From an uncultured Bryobacteraceae bacterium (GTDB lineage Bacteria > Acidobacteriota > Terriglobia > Bryobacterales > Bryobacteraceae): 64,000 bases of DNA. This document shows, piece by piece, positions 7,735-16,325 of this stretch. The stretch covers positions 124,001 through 188,000 of the forward strand of contig CALDSU010000014.1 of the NCBI GenBank assembly GCA_937924525.1, read 5' to 3'. A program made the position numbers and the translations under genes. Under the pieces are notes generated by a model, which saw only the letters and a program-made list of their open reading frames with translations, searched no databases and was not told the origin of the DNA. Each line of letters starts with the position of its first letter. The stretch's first letter is position 1.

Positions 7735-9015
7735 GTGTTCCATCAATTTCTACTTCAAATTTTCGGCTTGACGATGATCGGTGTCCTGGGCACCGGGCTG
7801 CTGCTCGCGCAGCAGAAAGAAAAGAAGGTGAAGGACGCTCAGGAGTACGAGTTGTTCGTCGCCGTCACGAAGGAAACCGACCAGAACAAAAAAATCGGCC
7901 TCCTCAATACATGGAAAGAGAAGTACCCCGACTCCGACTATAAGGAAGAGCGCCTCGCCGCCATCCTGGAAACCTACCGGCAGTTGAACAACCCGCAGAA
8001 GATGTGGGAGACGGGCAAGGAGATCCTGCAAGGCGACCCGAAGAACGTCAACGCGCTCTACTGGCTGGCCCTGCTCACCGAGAGCCTGCCCGTGACGCCG
8101 GAGACCCTGTCGACGGGCCAGAAGGCGGCCGAGGGTCTGCTCGCCTCGGAAAAACCGGAGGCGGTCAAGCCGGAAGACTGGGAGAAGATGAAGAAGGAAA
8201 CCGCGGTCATCGCGTATAAGACCCTTGGCTTCATCGCGACCCAGCAAAAGGATTTCAAGAAGGCGGAAGAGCATTACCGGAAGGTGCTCGAGTCGAGTCC
8301 CAACTTCGCGCAGGTTTCCTACGCGCTGGGGATGGCCATCTATCAGCAGAAGGACCCGGACCGCCAGTCGGAAGTGCTTTTCCACTTCGCCCGGGCGGCG
8401 TCGCTCACCGGCGTGGGCGCGTTCGCTGACGCGCAGAGGAAGCCCGTCGACAGCTTCTTCGTGAAGGCCTACAACACCTTTCACGGCTCCAGCGAAGGCC
8501 TGGAGGAAGTGCGCAAGCTCGCCGTGGCTTCGCCTTTCCCGCCGCCAGGCTTCAAGATCTTGAGCAAGGCGGAGGTCGACCTGGAGAAGCAGCAAAAACT
8601 GGCCGAGGCGAACCCGGCGCTGGCTTTGTGGGAACAAATTCGCGAGGCCATCCTTGCGCCGGACGGCCAGACCTACTTCAACGAAAAGGTCAAGGGTGCG
8701 GAACTGCCGGGCGGCGTCAACAACATCACGAAATTCAAAGGCAAAGTCGTTTCGCAAAGCCCCGAACGGGCGCCCAAGGAAATCATCCTCGCCGTAGGTC
8801 TGAAGGGAGAACCGGACTGCAAGCTCATCATGCCGGCCCCGCTGCCCTACCCGGCCGAACTCGGGACGGAAGTGGAGTTCAGCGGCATTCCTTCGGCATT
8901 GTCAACCGACCCCTATCAGCTCACGTTCGATATTGCCGAGCGGAAGGACTTGGTGGGCTGGCCCGCTCCGCCCAAGCGCGCGCCGGCGGCGAAGAAGCCG
9001 GCGAAGAAGAAGTAA
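7735..9015 (+). CDS. Secreted tetratricopeptide-repeat protein
   Basis: A 426-residue protein with a signal peptide (hydrophobic residues 4-25, then QQKEKK). Alpha-helical TPR-like repeats follow across about 30-260; the pair containing GFIATQQKDFKKAEEHY and the next helix is the clearest. The C-terminal third is beta-rich and ends in a Lys/Ala tail. TPR domains scaffold protein complexes, so an envelope assembly or adaptor role is inferred. The start is GTG at 7735, set by GGAGGA at 7724-7729 with 5-base spacing. The gene has its own promoter and terminator and so is monocistronic. Confidence 0.82.
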   Translation: MFHQFLLQIFGLTMIGVLGTGLLLAQQKEKKVKDAQEYELFVAVTKETDQNKKIGLLNTWKEKYPDSDYKEERLAAILETYRQLNNPQKMWETGKEILQGDPKNVNALYWLALLTESLPVTPETLSTGQKAAEGLLASEKPEAVKPEDWEKMKKETAVIAYKTLGFIATQQKDFKKAEEHYRKVLESSPNFAQVSYALGMAIYQQKDPDRQSEVLFHFARAASLTGVGAFADAQRKPVDSFFVKAYNTFHGSSEGLEEVRKLAVASPFPPPGFKILSKAEVDLEKQQKLAEANPALALWEQIREAILAPDGQTYFNEKVKGAELPGGVNNITKFKGKVVSQSPERAPKEIILAVGLKGEPDCKLIMPAPLPYPAELGTEVEFSGIPSALSTDPYQLTFDIAERKDLVGWPAPPKRAPAAKKPAKKK

Positions 9016-9040
9016 AGACTTCTACGGACGATTCTCTGGC

Positions 9041-9082
9041 AGCGGAGGAACCCGGGAGGGTTTCTCCGCTGTGTTGCTTTTG
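9041..9082 (+). terminator. Strong hairpin terminator after TPR gene
   Basis: AGCGGAGGAACCC (9041-9053), tetraloop GGGA, GGGTTTCTCCGCT (9058-9070): a 13-pair stem with one G-T wobble, followed by the T-rich GTGTTGCTTTTG. It is the best intrinsic terminator in the window. Confidence 0.75.
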
Positions 9083-9227
9083 GGGCGCCCGTCTTGCACG
9101 GAGCGTGCTACCATCGAAAAACAGGGTCAGTCCTGGTTCAACACTCAAGGCAGTCCGCTTCTCTCAGGTTCGCCGGTGAAACACAACGGAGGGGGCGAAG
9201 AGGAAGGGGCTGCGAGGGATCCACGTT

Positions 9228-9545
9228 ATGCCGATGTATGAGTATAGGTGTACCTCCTGCGGAGAAGTCTTCGAGCTGATGCAGAAGTTTTCCGATGAGC
9301 CTCTCCGGCAACATCCGTCCTGCGGGGGCAGCGTCGAACGCCTGCTGTCGGTCCCGGCGCTCCAGTTCAAGGGCACCGGCTGGTACGTGACCGACTACGC
9401 GCGGGCGGGGACCAACGGCAAGGACGGCAAGGAGTCCAAGGAGACGGGCGCGAAGGCGGATGCGGCGGGTGCGAAAGCCGCCACGGCGAGTTCCACCTCG
9501 GCCTCCCCGAGCGCGTCGGCGTCGACTACCGCGTCGCAGGAGTGA
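9228..9545 (+). CDS. FmdB-family zinc-ribbon protein
   Basis: A 105-residue protein opening with MPMYEYRCTSCG, the FmdB/CxxC_CxxC_SSSS N terminus. Cys8 and Cys11 form the first knuckle; the second is HPSC (His29, Cys32) rather than CxxC, so His probably replaces one Cys. Residues 44-60 (QFKGTGWYVTDY) are the usual continuation. The rest is a Lys/Ala/Ser/Thr-rich tail. Members are small regulators or adaptors of unclear function, named after the methylotroph formamidase operon. The gene stands alone before the acylase, with a purine-rich leader. Confidence 0.85.
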   Translation: MPMYEYRCTSCGEVFELMQKFSDEPLRQHPSCGGSVERLLSVPALQFKGTGWYVTDYARAGTNGKDGKESKETGAKADAAGAKAATASSTSASPSASASTTASQE

Positions 9546-9620
9546 CGCCGTTCCCCTGGCCCCGGCGCACGGTTCGAGCCGCGAGGTCCGGCCCCCGCGC
9601 GCCGTCGCCCCGGAGTGGGA

Positions 9621-9626
9621 TAGCAT
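9621..9626 (+). promoter_or_regulatory. -10 hexamer at acylase start
   Basis: TAGCAT ends 7 bases before the ATG at 9634. It supports this start over in-frame upstream codons that overlap fmdB and predicts a leaderless transcript. Confidence 0.45.
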
Positions 9627-9633
9627 ATCCGCG

Positions 9634-11856
9634 ATGAGGCGGATGGCGGCGGTTTTCTTCTGGGGAGTTCTGCTGGCGGCGGAGACGATTCCGCTCGCCG
9701 GGCTGCGTCAGCCCGTGGAGGTGCTGCGCGACCGCTGGGGCGTGCCCCATCTTTACGCGGGAACCGTCGAAGATCTCTTCTTCGCGCAAGGCTACCTGGC
9801 TGCCCGCGACCGCCTTTTCCAAATCGACCTCTGGCGGCGTACCGGGACCGGCCAGTTAGCGGAGGTGCTCGGCCCGCCCGCCGTGGCGCGCGACGTTCTG
9901 GCCCGCTCGGTCCGCTATCGGGGCGACCTCCCACGGGAGTGGAATGCGTACGGCCGGGATACCGAGCGCATTACCTCCGCATTTACCGCGGGTATCAACG
10001 CGTACATCCGCGGCCTGAAGGGCCGGCGTCCGCCGGAGTTCGCCCGGCTGGGTTACGATCCCGGGCTCTGGCGGCCCGAGGACTGTCTCAGCCGCGTCGC
10101 CGGACTCCTGATGACGCGCAACGTGCGCACGGAGGTCCGCCGGGCGCTGGAAACCCGCATCTATGGCTCGGCCGCGGTCGCCAAATACAGCCCGCCCGAT
10201 CCCTGGACCACGCTAAAGCCCCCGCGCGGACTGGATCTGGCGGATATTTCCGCGGACATTCTCCGGGTGTATGAGGAGGCCATCGCCGCCGTGCGGTTCG
10301 AAGGCGAACATGGCAGCAACAACTGGGTGGTGGATGGCGCGCTCACCGCGAGCGGCAAGCCGATGCTGGCGAACGACCCGCACCGGCCCATCCTGCTTCC
10401 GTCGCTGCGCAAGACGGTCCATCTGGTCGGACCGGGCTGGAACGCTTTCGGGGCGGGCGAACCGGCGCTGCCAGGCATCGCTCTCGGGCACAACGATCGG
10501 ATTGCCTTCGGCTTCACCATTGTGGGAATCGATCAGCAGGATTTGTACGTGGAGAAACTGGACCCGGCCGATCCCAACCGCTATCGCCATCGCGGGCAGT
10601 GGCGGGCGGTGGAACGCGAGCGCCAGTGGATCAAGGTGCGCGGACGGGCCGAGCCCGTCGAGGTGGAGATCCGCTACACCCATCACGGGCCAATCCTCCA
10701 CGAAGACCGCAACCGCCACCGGGCGTTCGCGTTGCGCTGGGTGGGAACGGAACCCGGCGCGGCGGGCTATCTGGCGGGACTCGCCCTGGCGCGCGCCCGC
10801 AACTGGAAGGAATTCCTTGCGGCGGCCGAACGCTACAAAGTCCCTTCGGAGAACCTGGTCTATGCGGACGTCGATGGCAACATCGGCTGGCAGGCGGTGG
10901 GCCTCGCCCCCATCCGCCGCCATTGGAATGGGCTCTATCCGGTCCCGGGCGACACCGGCGAGTATGAGTGGGCCGGTTTTGTACCTCCCGGCAATCTGCC
11001 CCGGCGGTTCAACCCTCCCGAACACTGGATCGCCACCGCGAATCACAACATCTTGCCGCAGGGCTACCCGATTCCGCTGAGCTACGAATGGGCAATGCCA
11101 TTCCGCTTTCTGCGAGTCCGCGAAATGCTGGGGCCGGGCCGCAAATTTACCGTCGCCGATTTCCAGCGTATGCAGATGGATGTCACCTCCCTGCCGGCCA
11201 GGCGGTTCCAGGAGGCGGTGCGGCGGTGGCGGGGAGCGCGTTCGGCGGAAGAGCGCCGCGCCGTCGAGCTGCTGCTCAGCTGGGATGCCCGCCTGGAAGC
11301 CGGATCGCCGGCCGCGGCGTTATACGAGGCGTGGATTCACGCGCTGCCGCGCCACTTGTTCACCCACCCGCTAGGACGTTCCGCCAATTTGGGGGTGGTC
11401 CTCCGCACCCTGGAAATCCGCGCGGATCCCACCGCGTTGCGGCGGTCGCTCGCCGACGCCATCCGCTTTCTCGAGCAAGAGTTGGGCAAGGATTGGTCCG
11501 CATGGCAGTGGGGCCGGCTCCACACGATCACGTTCCGCCATCCGATCAACGTCCCGGCATGGCATCGCGGGCCTTACGCCCGGCCCGGCGACGCCCACAC
11601 CGTCCATTCCACCAGTTCCGCCGGACAGACTTTTGCCCAAACGAATGGCGCCTCTTACCGGCAGATCATTGATCTTTCCGACTGGGACCGGTCGGTTATG
11701 ACCAATGTTCCCGGGGAGTCAGGCGATCCCGGCAGCCCCCACTATGATGACCTGATCCCCGGGTGGACCGCCGGGCGGTACCACCCGATGCTCTTCAGCC
11801 GGAAAGCCGTGGAAGAAGCGACCGTCGAGCGCTTGCTGCTGGTTCCGGCGTATTAG
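9634..11856 (+). CDS. Penicillin acylase family Ntn-hydrolase
   Basis: A 740-residue precursor of an N-terminal-nucleophile amidase (peptidase family S45). There is a signal peptide (1 to about 17), an alpha-chain region, a spacer, then the autoprocessing site GSNNWVV with Ser228 as nucleophile and new beta-chain N terminus. Conserved downstream features include a GHND segment and TANHNILPQGYP. It probably hydrolyses N-acyl amides such as acyl-homoserine lactones, acyl-peptides or beta-lactams in the periplasm; the substrate is not predictable. Length is normal for the family. The ATG at 9634 gives a proper signal peptide. Confidence 0.92.
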   Translation: MRRMAAVFFWGVLLAAETIPLAGLRQPVEVLRDRWGVPHLYAGTVEDLFFAQGYLAARDRLFQIDLWRRTGTGQLAEVLGPPAVARDVLARSVRYRGDLPREWNAYGRDTERITSAFTAGINAYIRGLKGRRPPEFARLGYDPGLWRPEDCLSRVAGLLMTRNVRTEVRRALETRIYGSAAVAKYSPPDPWTTLKPPRGLDLADISADILRVYEEAIAAVRFEGEHGSNNWVVDGALTASGKPMLANDPHRPILLPSLRKTVHLVGPGWNAFGAGEPALPGIALGHNDRIAFGFTIVGIDQQDLYVEKLDPADPNRYRHRGQWRAVERERQWIKVRGRAEPVEVEIRYTHHGPILHEDRNRHRAFALRWVGTEPGAAGYLAGLALARARNWKEFLAAAERYKVPSENLVYADVDGNIGWQAVGLAPIRRHWNGLYPVPGDTGEYEWAGFVPPGNLPRRFNPPEHWIATANHNILPQGYPIPLSYEWAMPFRFLRVREMLGPGRKFTVADFQRMQMDVTSLPARRFQEAVRRWRGARSAEERRAVELLLSWDARLEAGSPAAALYEAWIHALPRHLFTHPLGRSANLGVVLRTLEIRADPTALRRSLADAIRFLEQELGKDWSAWQWGRLHTITFRHPINVPAWHRGPYARPGDAHTVHSTSSAGQTFAQTNGASYRQIIDLSDWDRSVMTNVPGESGDPGSPHYDDLIPGWTAGRYHPMLFSRKAVEEATVERLLLVPAY

Positions 11857-12023
11857 CCGGTTCGGGTTTTTCCTGGGCCAATTGGCGCAGTTGCGGCATT
11901 TTTCCACATTTGGAAAGGGCGGCTTACTTGGTGCTCGTGAGGCGTTTCCACATGTTAAGAGATGGTAGGTTTCGTGCAGGGCGAATGGTAAGGGATGAGC
12001 TACTGGAATCCCATGGAGAGAGT

Positions 12024-12548
12024 ATGGTCAAACCGCTGATCGTGGTGGCGTCTGCGCTCCTCGCGGCGCCCGCCTTCGCCCAGGAATTCTCCGGGCCACC
12101 CGCCGCCAAACGAGGCTACGAAATCTTTCACAACGCCGAAAAGGCGAGCAGTTGCGGGAACTGCCATGCGCTGGGAGGAAAAGGTCTGGCGGTCGGGCCC
12201 GACCTTTCCCGCCTGGCTCGCTTGAATCCGCGAGGCATCAAGATCGCCATCCTGGCCACGCGAACCCAGTATGTGCAGTCGGTGAGACTCAAGAGTGGCG
12301 AGACGTTCACCGGCATGGAGAAGTCTAAAGAGGGCGACACGATCGAATACTACGACCTGGGCAAGCAGCCGCCGGAGTTGCGGAAGTTCGCCAAGTCGGA
12401 CATTGCTTCGACGCAGGATAATGCGAGCTGGAAGCATCCGGCGGAAGGCGGCGGTTATACGCCGCAGCAACTGGCGGACATCATGTCCTATATTCGTTTC
12501 GCATCCTACGGGGACACCAAGGGCGTTTCGCCCGAAGATATCGAATAG
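12024..12548 (+). CDS. Secreted class I cytochrome c
   Basis: A 174-residue protein with a cleavable signal peptide (1 to about 20, ending PAFAQ) and one haem c site, CGNCH at residues 44-48, in a domain whose layout matches membrane-bound dehydrogenase-linked cytochromes. A Met in TGMEKSKE or DIMSYIRF could be the distal ligand. It should carry electrons in the periplasm. The ATG at 12024 has GGAGAG 4 bases upstream. The preceding 167 bases hold no gene but include a small inverted repeat, TTTCCA-CATT-TGGAAA at 11901-11916. No partner oxidoreductase is adjacent. Confidence 0.85.
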   Translation: MVKPLIVVASALLAAPAFAQEFSGPPAAKRGYEIFHNAEKASSCGNCHALGGKGLAVGPDLSRLARLNPRGIKIAILATRTQYVQSVRLKSGETFTGMEKSKEGDTIEYYDLGKQPPELRKFAKSDIASTQDNASWKHPAEGGGYTPQQLADIMSYIRFASYGDTKGVSPEDIE

Positions 12549-12696
12549 CAGGCTGGCGCGCGCCCCGAACCGGCGCGTGGAAGCGGCGCGGGAACGGATC
12601 CTTTGATACCGGCCCGCGCCGTTGTCTCTTTCCGCGGGGCGACGAGCGGCGCGCCGTGGCTGCGCCATCTCCGGGGCATGCCCGAGCGGGGATGGT

Positions 12697-14268
12697 ATGA
12701 TTGGCGGCGAGGTGCCGCCCTGGGTCGTCAGTGCGCTGCTGCTGGCCGGAATCACGGCGCCGGGCGCGGCCGCGCCGTTGGTGCGGGTGGTCAATGCGAC
12801 CGGCAGCATCCGCGCCCGCGTGGTGGCGAGTCCGGATCTGCGCGTTTCCCGCTCGAGTCCCGAACGCGATACGCGCGCCAGCGACGTTACCGTGACGCGC
12901 GACGCCGGCACGGTGGTGGTAGCCTGCCGGCCGGAGGACGGCGCCCGGGTCGACCTGGCGCTCGAGTTGCCCTACGGCTTGGCGCTGGAAGCGCGAACCG
13001 GCGCCGGGGATATCATCCTCTCCGGCATGCTGCGCGCCGAACTGCATACCGACCAGGGTGGAATTGAAATCTCAGCTCCCTGGGCGGCGACCCGCCTGGA
13101 TCTTGTCTCCAGCCAGGAACCCGGCATGGTGCGCCTCCCCACCGGCGTCAAGTTCTTGCTGAAATCAAGCAAGGAAGGATGGATTCTCCAGGACCGGTTG
13201 CCCAAACGCCGGGTGGCGTTCGGACGGATCACGGTGCAAGCCGCCGCGCCCCGCAAATTGGACCTGATTGACTCCGCCATTCCGGAGGACTCCCCCGTCA
13301 AGATGCACTGGCAGGCGCCCGCCCTGCTCGACGCCATGCTTTCGCCGGGCCCGCCTCCCGCCGCCGGCCCTGCCGCGCAGGAGACAGCGGATGCCGTTTT
13401 GGGCGAGATCCCCTTGTTCCGCTCCGACGTGCGGCTGGTCAACCTCGCAGTGGCGGTGTTCGACGACCAGGGACGTCCGGTGACGGATCTGCGGGCCGAG
13501 GACTTCGAGATTCGCGAAAACCGGGTTCTCCAGCAGGTGACGTTCGCGAGCGCCGAGGAAACGCCCTTCAATCTTGCGCTGCTGCTCGATCTGAGCGGGA
13601 GCACGCGCCGGGACCGCGACGCCATGAGGACCGCCGCCGAAAGGCTGCTGGCGCTGGCCCGTCCCCAGGACCGGGTGGCGGCCTACGCTCTGGCGGAAGA
13701 TCGCTTTGTCATCCTCCAGCGCCTCACCAGCGATCAGCAAAAAGTGCGCGCGGCACTGGCGCGGCTGGCCGGCGCCAGCGGCGGCTCTCCGGTCTACGAC
13801 ACCATCGTGCTCGCTTACGCCGAGGAATTGCGGAAAAGAGCCGGCGAGCGGAATGCGCTCGTCGTGCTCACCGACGGCGTGGACAACCAGATCCAGGGCG
13901 AAGCCACGCCGTCGGAGGTCAGCTACCGCAAGCTCCTCCGCGGCGCGGCGATGATGGAGACCCTGATCTACCCGATCCTGCTCGATCCGTTCACCCGCGT
14001 CCCACCGCCCGCCTGGGCTCGCCTGGCTCACCAGCGCATGGCGGAGCTGGCGGCGGCTTCCGGCGGAAGGGTGTTTCGGGCTCAGTCCGTTCAGGATCTG
14101 GACCCCGTTTATCCGCAGCTGGCGGAGGAATTGCGCAGCGTCTATATGGTCGGCTACTACCCCCAGGACCAACAGTTCGATGGACGCTGGCGCGCCGTGG
14201 AAGTGCGTGTGAAGCGGCCGGGAGTCCGGGTGCGCACCCGCGCCGGCTACCTGGCCAGGCCGTATTGA
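12697..14268 (+). CDS. VWFA-related acidobacterial domain protein with beta-rich N domain
   Basis: A 523-residue secreted protein. After a signal peptide (about 5-25) there is a beta-helix-like domain (about 26-225) resembling DUF4097-type repeats, then a Pro/Ala linker, then a VWFA domain from about residue 240. The MIDAS loop DLSGST matches DxSxS and is intact, unlike the paralogue at 1442. Family members are surface or periplasmic adhesion-like proteins. The ATG at 12697 overlaps a TATGAT hexamer (12696-12701); if that is the -10, the true start may be the in-frame GTG at 12712, which still leaves the signal peptide whole. Confidence 0.85.
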   Translation: MIGGEVPPWVVSALLLAGITAPGAAAPLVRVVNATGSIRARVVASPDLRVSRSSPERDTRASDVTVTRDAGTVVVACRPEDGARVDLALELPYGLALEARTGAGDIILSGMLRAELHTDQGGIEISAPWAATRLDLVSSQEPGMVRLPTGVKFLLKSSKEGWILQDRLPKRRVAFGRITVQAAAPRKLDLIDSAIPEDSPVKMHWQAPALLDAMLSPGPPPAAGPAAQETADAVLGEIPLFRSDVRLVNLAVAVFDDQGRPVTDLRAEDFEIRENRVLQQVTFASAEETPFNLALLLDLSGSTRRDRDAMRTAAERLLALARPQDRVAAYALAEDRFVILQRLTSDQQKVRAALARLAGASGGSPVYDTIVLAYAEELRKRAGERNALVVLTDGVDNQIQGEATPSEVSYRKLLRGAAMMETLIYPILLDPFTRVPPPAWARLAHQRMAELAAASGGRVFRAQSVQDLDPVYPQLAEELRSVYMVGYYPQDQQFDGRWRAVEVRVKRPGVRVRTRAGYLARPY

Positions 14269-14295
14269 CCGCCGCGGCCCGGACGGCTGCTCTGG

Positions 14296-14301
14296 CACAA
14301 T
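14296..14301 (+). promoter_or_regulatory. -10-like hexamer
   Basis: CACAAT ends 7 bases before the ATG at 14309. It overlaps an earlier in-frame ATG at 14300, which argues that 14309 is the real start. Confidence 0.3.
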
Positions 14302-14308
14302 GACAGCG

Positions 14309-14740
14309 ATGAGCCGTCCGCCCACCTACGACGATGCCAACCTCCTGCTCCGTCTGTACGAAGAGCGGCGCGAGCCCCGCATGCGGGAGGCGCGCGAATG
14401 GTTCGTAAAGAACTTCCGGTTCGCGAGCATGCCGGAGTTCCTCGAAGCCTGCCCCCCCGGGTCGGCCGAAAACGCGTTCGCGCGGCAGGTAACCAGCTAC
14501 TGGGAAATGGCCGCTTCCCTGGTCGCGTCCGGCATTCTGCACGAAGAACTGTTCTTTCACAATACCCGCGAGCTCCTGCTTTGCTACCTGCGGCTGCAAC
14601 CCCTGTTGCCTTCGCTGCGCGAAGCCCACCAGGATCCGTACGCGTATCACAATCTGGAGACCGTAGCGCGGCGGTTTGAAGCCTGGATGAAAGCCCGCGC
14701 TCCGCACTCGTTCGATGCCTTCGTCCACCGTGTCCGTTGA
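14309..14740 (+). CDS. Conserved-looking hypothetical protein
   Basis: A soluble all-alpha protein of 143 residues (146 if the ATG at 14300 is used), rich in Arg, Leu and aromatic residues, with no signal peptide or membrane segment. No family was recognised; it resembles small helical proteins often found in acidobacterial genomes. The gene overlaps the next, a P-loop kinase, by 26 bases, so the two are co-translated and may work together. Start choice follows the hexamer at 14296. Confidence 0.7.
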   Translation: MSRPPTYDDANLLLRLYEERREPRMREAREWFVKNFRFASMPEFLEACPPGSAENAFARQVTSYWEMAASLVASGILHEELFFHNTRELLLCYLRLQPLLPSLREAHQDPYAYHNLETVARRFEAWMKARAPHSFDAFVHRVR

Positions 14741-15188
14741 GTCCCGCGCGCCGAAGATCGTGGTGCTGGTCGGCCTGCCGGGCTCCGGGAAATCCACCTG
14801 GGTGGAGCGCCGCGGCCTGCCGGTCCTGTCTTCAGACGCCCTCCGCGGCTGGCTGGCGGACGATCCCACGGATCAATCCATCCACTCCCGGGTCTTTGCC
14901 TCGCTGCGCTACCTGTTGCGGCAGCGCCTGGCCATTGGCCGTCCGGTGACCTGTGTCGACGCGACGCACCTGACGCCGGCCGAGCGTGCGCCTTATCTGG
15001 CCATCGCCCGGGCGTACGGATGCCGGATCGAAGCCGTGTACCTCGCCATCCCGGTGGAAGTGTGCCTCCAGCGCAACGCCGCGCGCGGGCGCGTGGTGCC
15101 CGAGGAGGTGATACGCGCGATGCAGGAGCGCTTGGTTCCCCCGTCCGTGGACGAAGGGTTTGCCGCGGTGGAGGTGGTGTCCGAGTGA
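14715..15188 (+). CDS. P-loop kinase, polynucleotide-kinase-like
   Basis: A 157-residue ATPase with Walker A GLPGSGKST at residues 20-28, then LSSDALRGWL, a C-terminal segment with ERLVPPSVDEGF, and the lid-like QRNAARGRVVPEEV. This is the layout of zeta-toxin/polynucleotide-kinase-like AAA_33 proteins, which phosphorylate 5' RNA/DNA ends, sugars or small metabolites. It overlaps the hypothetical gene before it. A bulged hairpin follows at 15220-15259. Substrate unknown; the fold assignment is secure. Confidence 0.85.
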   Translation: MPSSTVSVESRAPKIVVLVGLPGSGKSTWVERRGLPVLSSDALRGWLADDPTDQSIHSRVFASLRYLLRQRLAIGRPVTCVDATHLTPAERAPYLAIARAYGCRIEAVYLAIPVEVCLQRNAARGRVVPEEVIRAMQERLVPPSVDEGFAAVEVVSE

Positions 15189-15219
15189 GCGCCCGCGCAG
15201 CGGCGAAGCCTCGCTCAGA

Positions 15220-15259
15220 CTGGACGAACGCTGCAGGCTGGCTCCTGCGCGTTGTCCAG
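15220..15259. terminator. Long bulged hairpin between convergent genes
   Basis: Arms 15220-15237 and 15244-15259 pair over 16 bases with two single-base bulges around a CTGGCT loop. It sits between the kinase stop (15188) and the phosphoesterase stop (15294). It has no T tail and is probably a bidirectional terminator or 3' end stabiliser. Confidence 0.55.
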
Positions 15260-15293
15260 CCCGTCCGGCGTTTCCCGCGCTGAGCGTTCGCCC

Positions 15294-16217
15294 TTACGTC
15301 TCGGGGTTGTCGTTGATCGCGGGATCGCCGGTTTCGAATTTCGGCCCGTTCTCATCCCAGTCGTCGGCGCGGAACATCCTTCCCTGGCCCATTATGCCGT
15401 CGATTTCCTTGACGGTCAGCCACACCTGTCCGCCCTTCACCCGCGCCCAGATGTGGTGGTAGAAGTTCCCCTGCCGGAAGCCTTCGCCGCGCCGCAGATG
15501 GCCCTGGATGGTGCCCCCGCTGCTGCCCACCTCCATGTAACCGATCCCGTCGCGTCTCATGTGGACGAACTCGTGTCCATGGCCGCTGATCACATAGGTG
15601 ACCCCGTGCTTTACCGCCAACTGGTGCAGCGGAAAAGAGGTATCGCCCTGCTTGAAGCGGGCGATCCAGAACGGCCGGTGGAAGAAGACAAACTTGGGAT
15701 GCTTGTGGCGGTTGGCCTCCAGATCCTTTTCGAGAAAGGCGATCTGCCTCGCGTCAAGTTCGCGTTCGCGGGAGTTGTCCAGAATGGTGAAGTGCGCAGC
15801 GTGGTAGTCGAACGAGTAGGCCGGCTGAAAACCGGTTTGCGCGATGTAGATCTTCTCGGAGGCATCCGACCAGATGTCGTGATTACCGGGCGTGAAGTAC
15901 TGCTGGAAGCCGCGGTAGCGGTCCCAGACCCTGGCGACGTCCAGCCATTCGCGCTCCGCCTGGGCATCGACGCCTCCCTGGATGGTGTCGCCGACGTTGA
16001 TGACAAAATCCGGGTGCAACAAGGAGACTTCGCGCCAGACCCGTCCGTAGATCTGCGGGGTCGCGCCGCCGGTGCGGTCGCCCAGAATCGAGAAGTGGAA
16101 GTCGTTTTTGGGGGCGGGTTGCCCGATCAGGCCGCGCAGAGCAAAGGCCGAGGCCATGCTGGCGACGACCAGCAGCCGGGTCAGGAGCTTGCGGCGGGAC
16201 GCGAAGGATGGAGCCAT
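15294..16217 (-). CDS. Secreted calcineurin-like metallophosphoesterase
   Basis: A 307-residue protein with an N-terminal export signal (ASRRKLLTR then a hydrophobic run; possibly Tat). Five metal-site blocks are in order: GDRTGG, NVGDTIQGG, TPGNHDIW, VFFHRPF and SGHGHEF. The first block has DRT in place of the usual DxH, a known variation. It should cleave a phosphomonoester or phosphodiester in the periplasm using two metal ions. The gene stands alone, convergent with the kinase and upstream of nothing on its strand for 100 bases. Confidence 0.88.
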   Translation of the reverse strand: MAPSFASRRKLLTRLLVVASMASAFALRGLIGQPAPKNDFHFSILGDRTGGATPQIYGRVWREVSLLHPDFVINVGDTIQGGVDAQAEREWLDVARVWDRYRGFQQYFTPGNHDIWSDASEKIYIAQTGFQPAYSFDYHAAHFTILDNSRERELDARQIAFLEKDLEANRHKHPKFVFFHRPFWIARFKQGDTSFPLHQLAVKHGVTYVISGHGHEFVHMRRDGIGYMEVGSSGGTIQGHLRRGEGFRQGNFYHHIWARVKGGQVWLTVKEIDGIMGQGRMFRADDWDENGPKFETGDPAINDNPET

Positions 16218-16226
16218 GGCACGCCC

Positions 16227-16232
16227 AGCATA
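16227..16232 (-). promoter_or_regulatory. -10 hexamer of phosphoesterase gene
   Basis: Minus-strand TATGCT ends 9 bases before the ATG at 16217, as in many genes of this window. Confidence 0.45.
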
Positions 16233-16325
16233 TCGCGCCGGACCCGGACGCCGGGTGACAGGCCGGTGACAGCGGGCGGGGACAGGCGCGCCTTCGGAGC
16301 GCGCCGCGACGGCCCGCCGGCGCGG

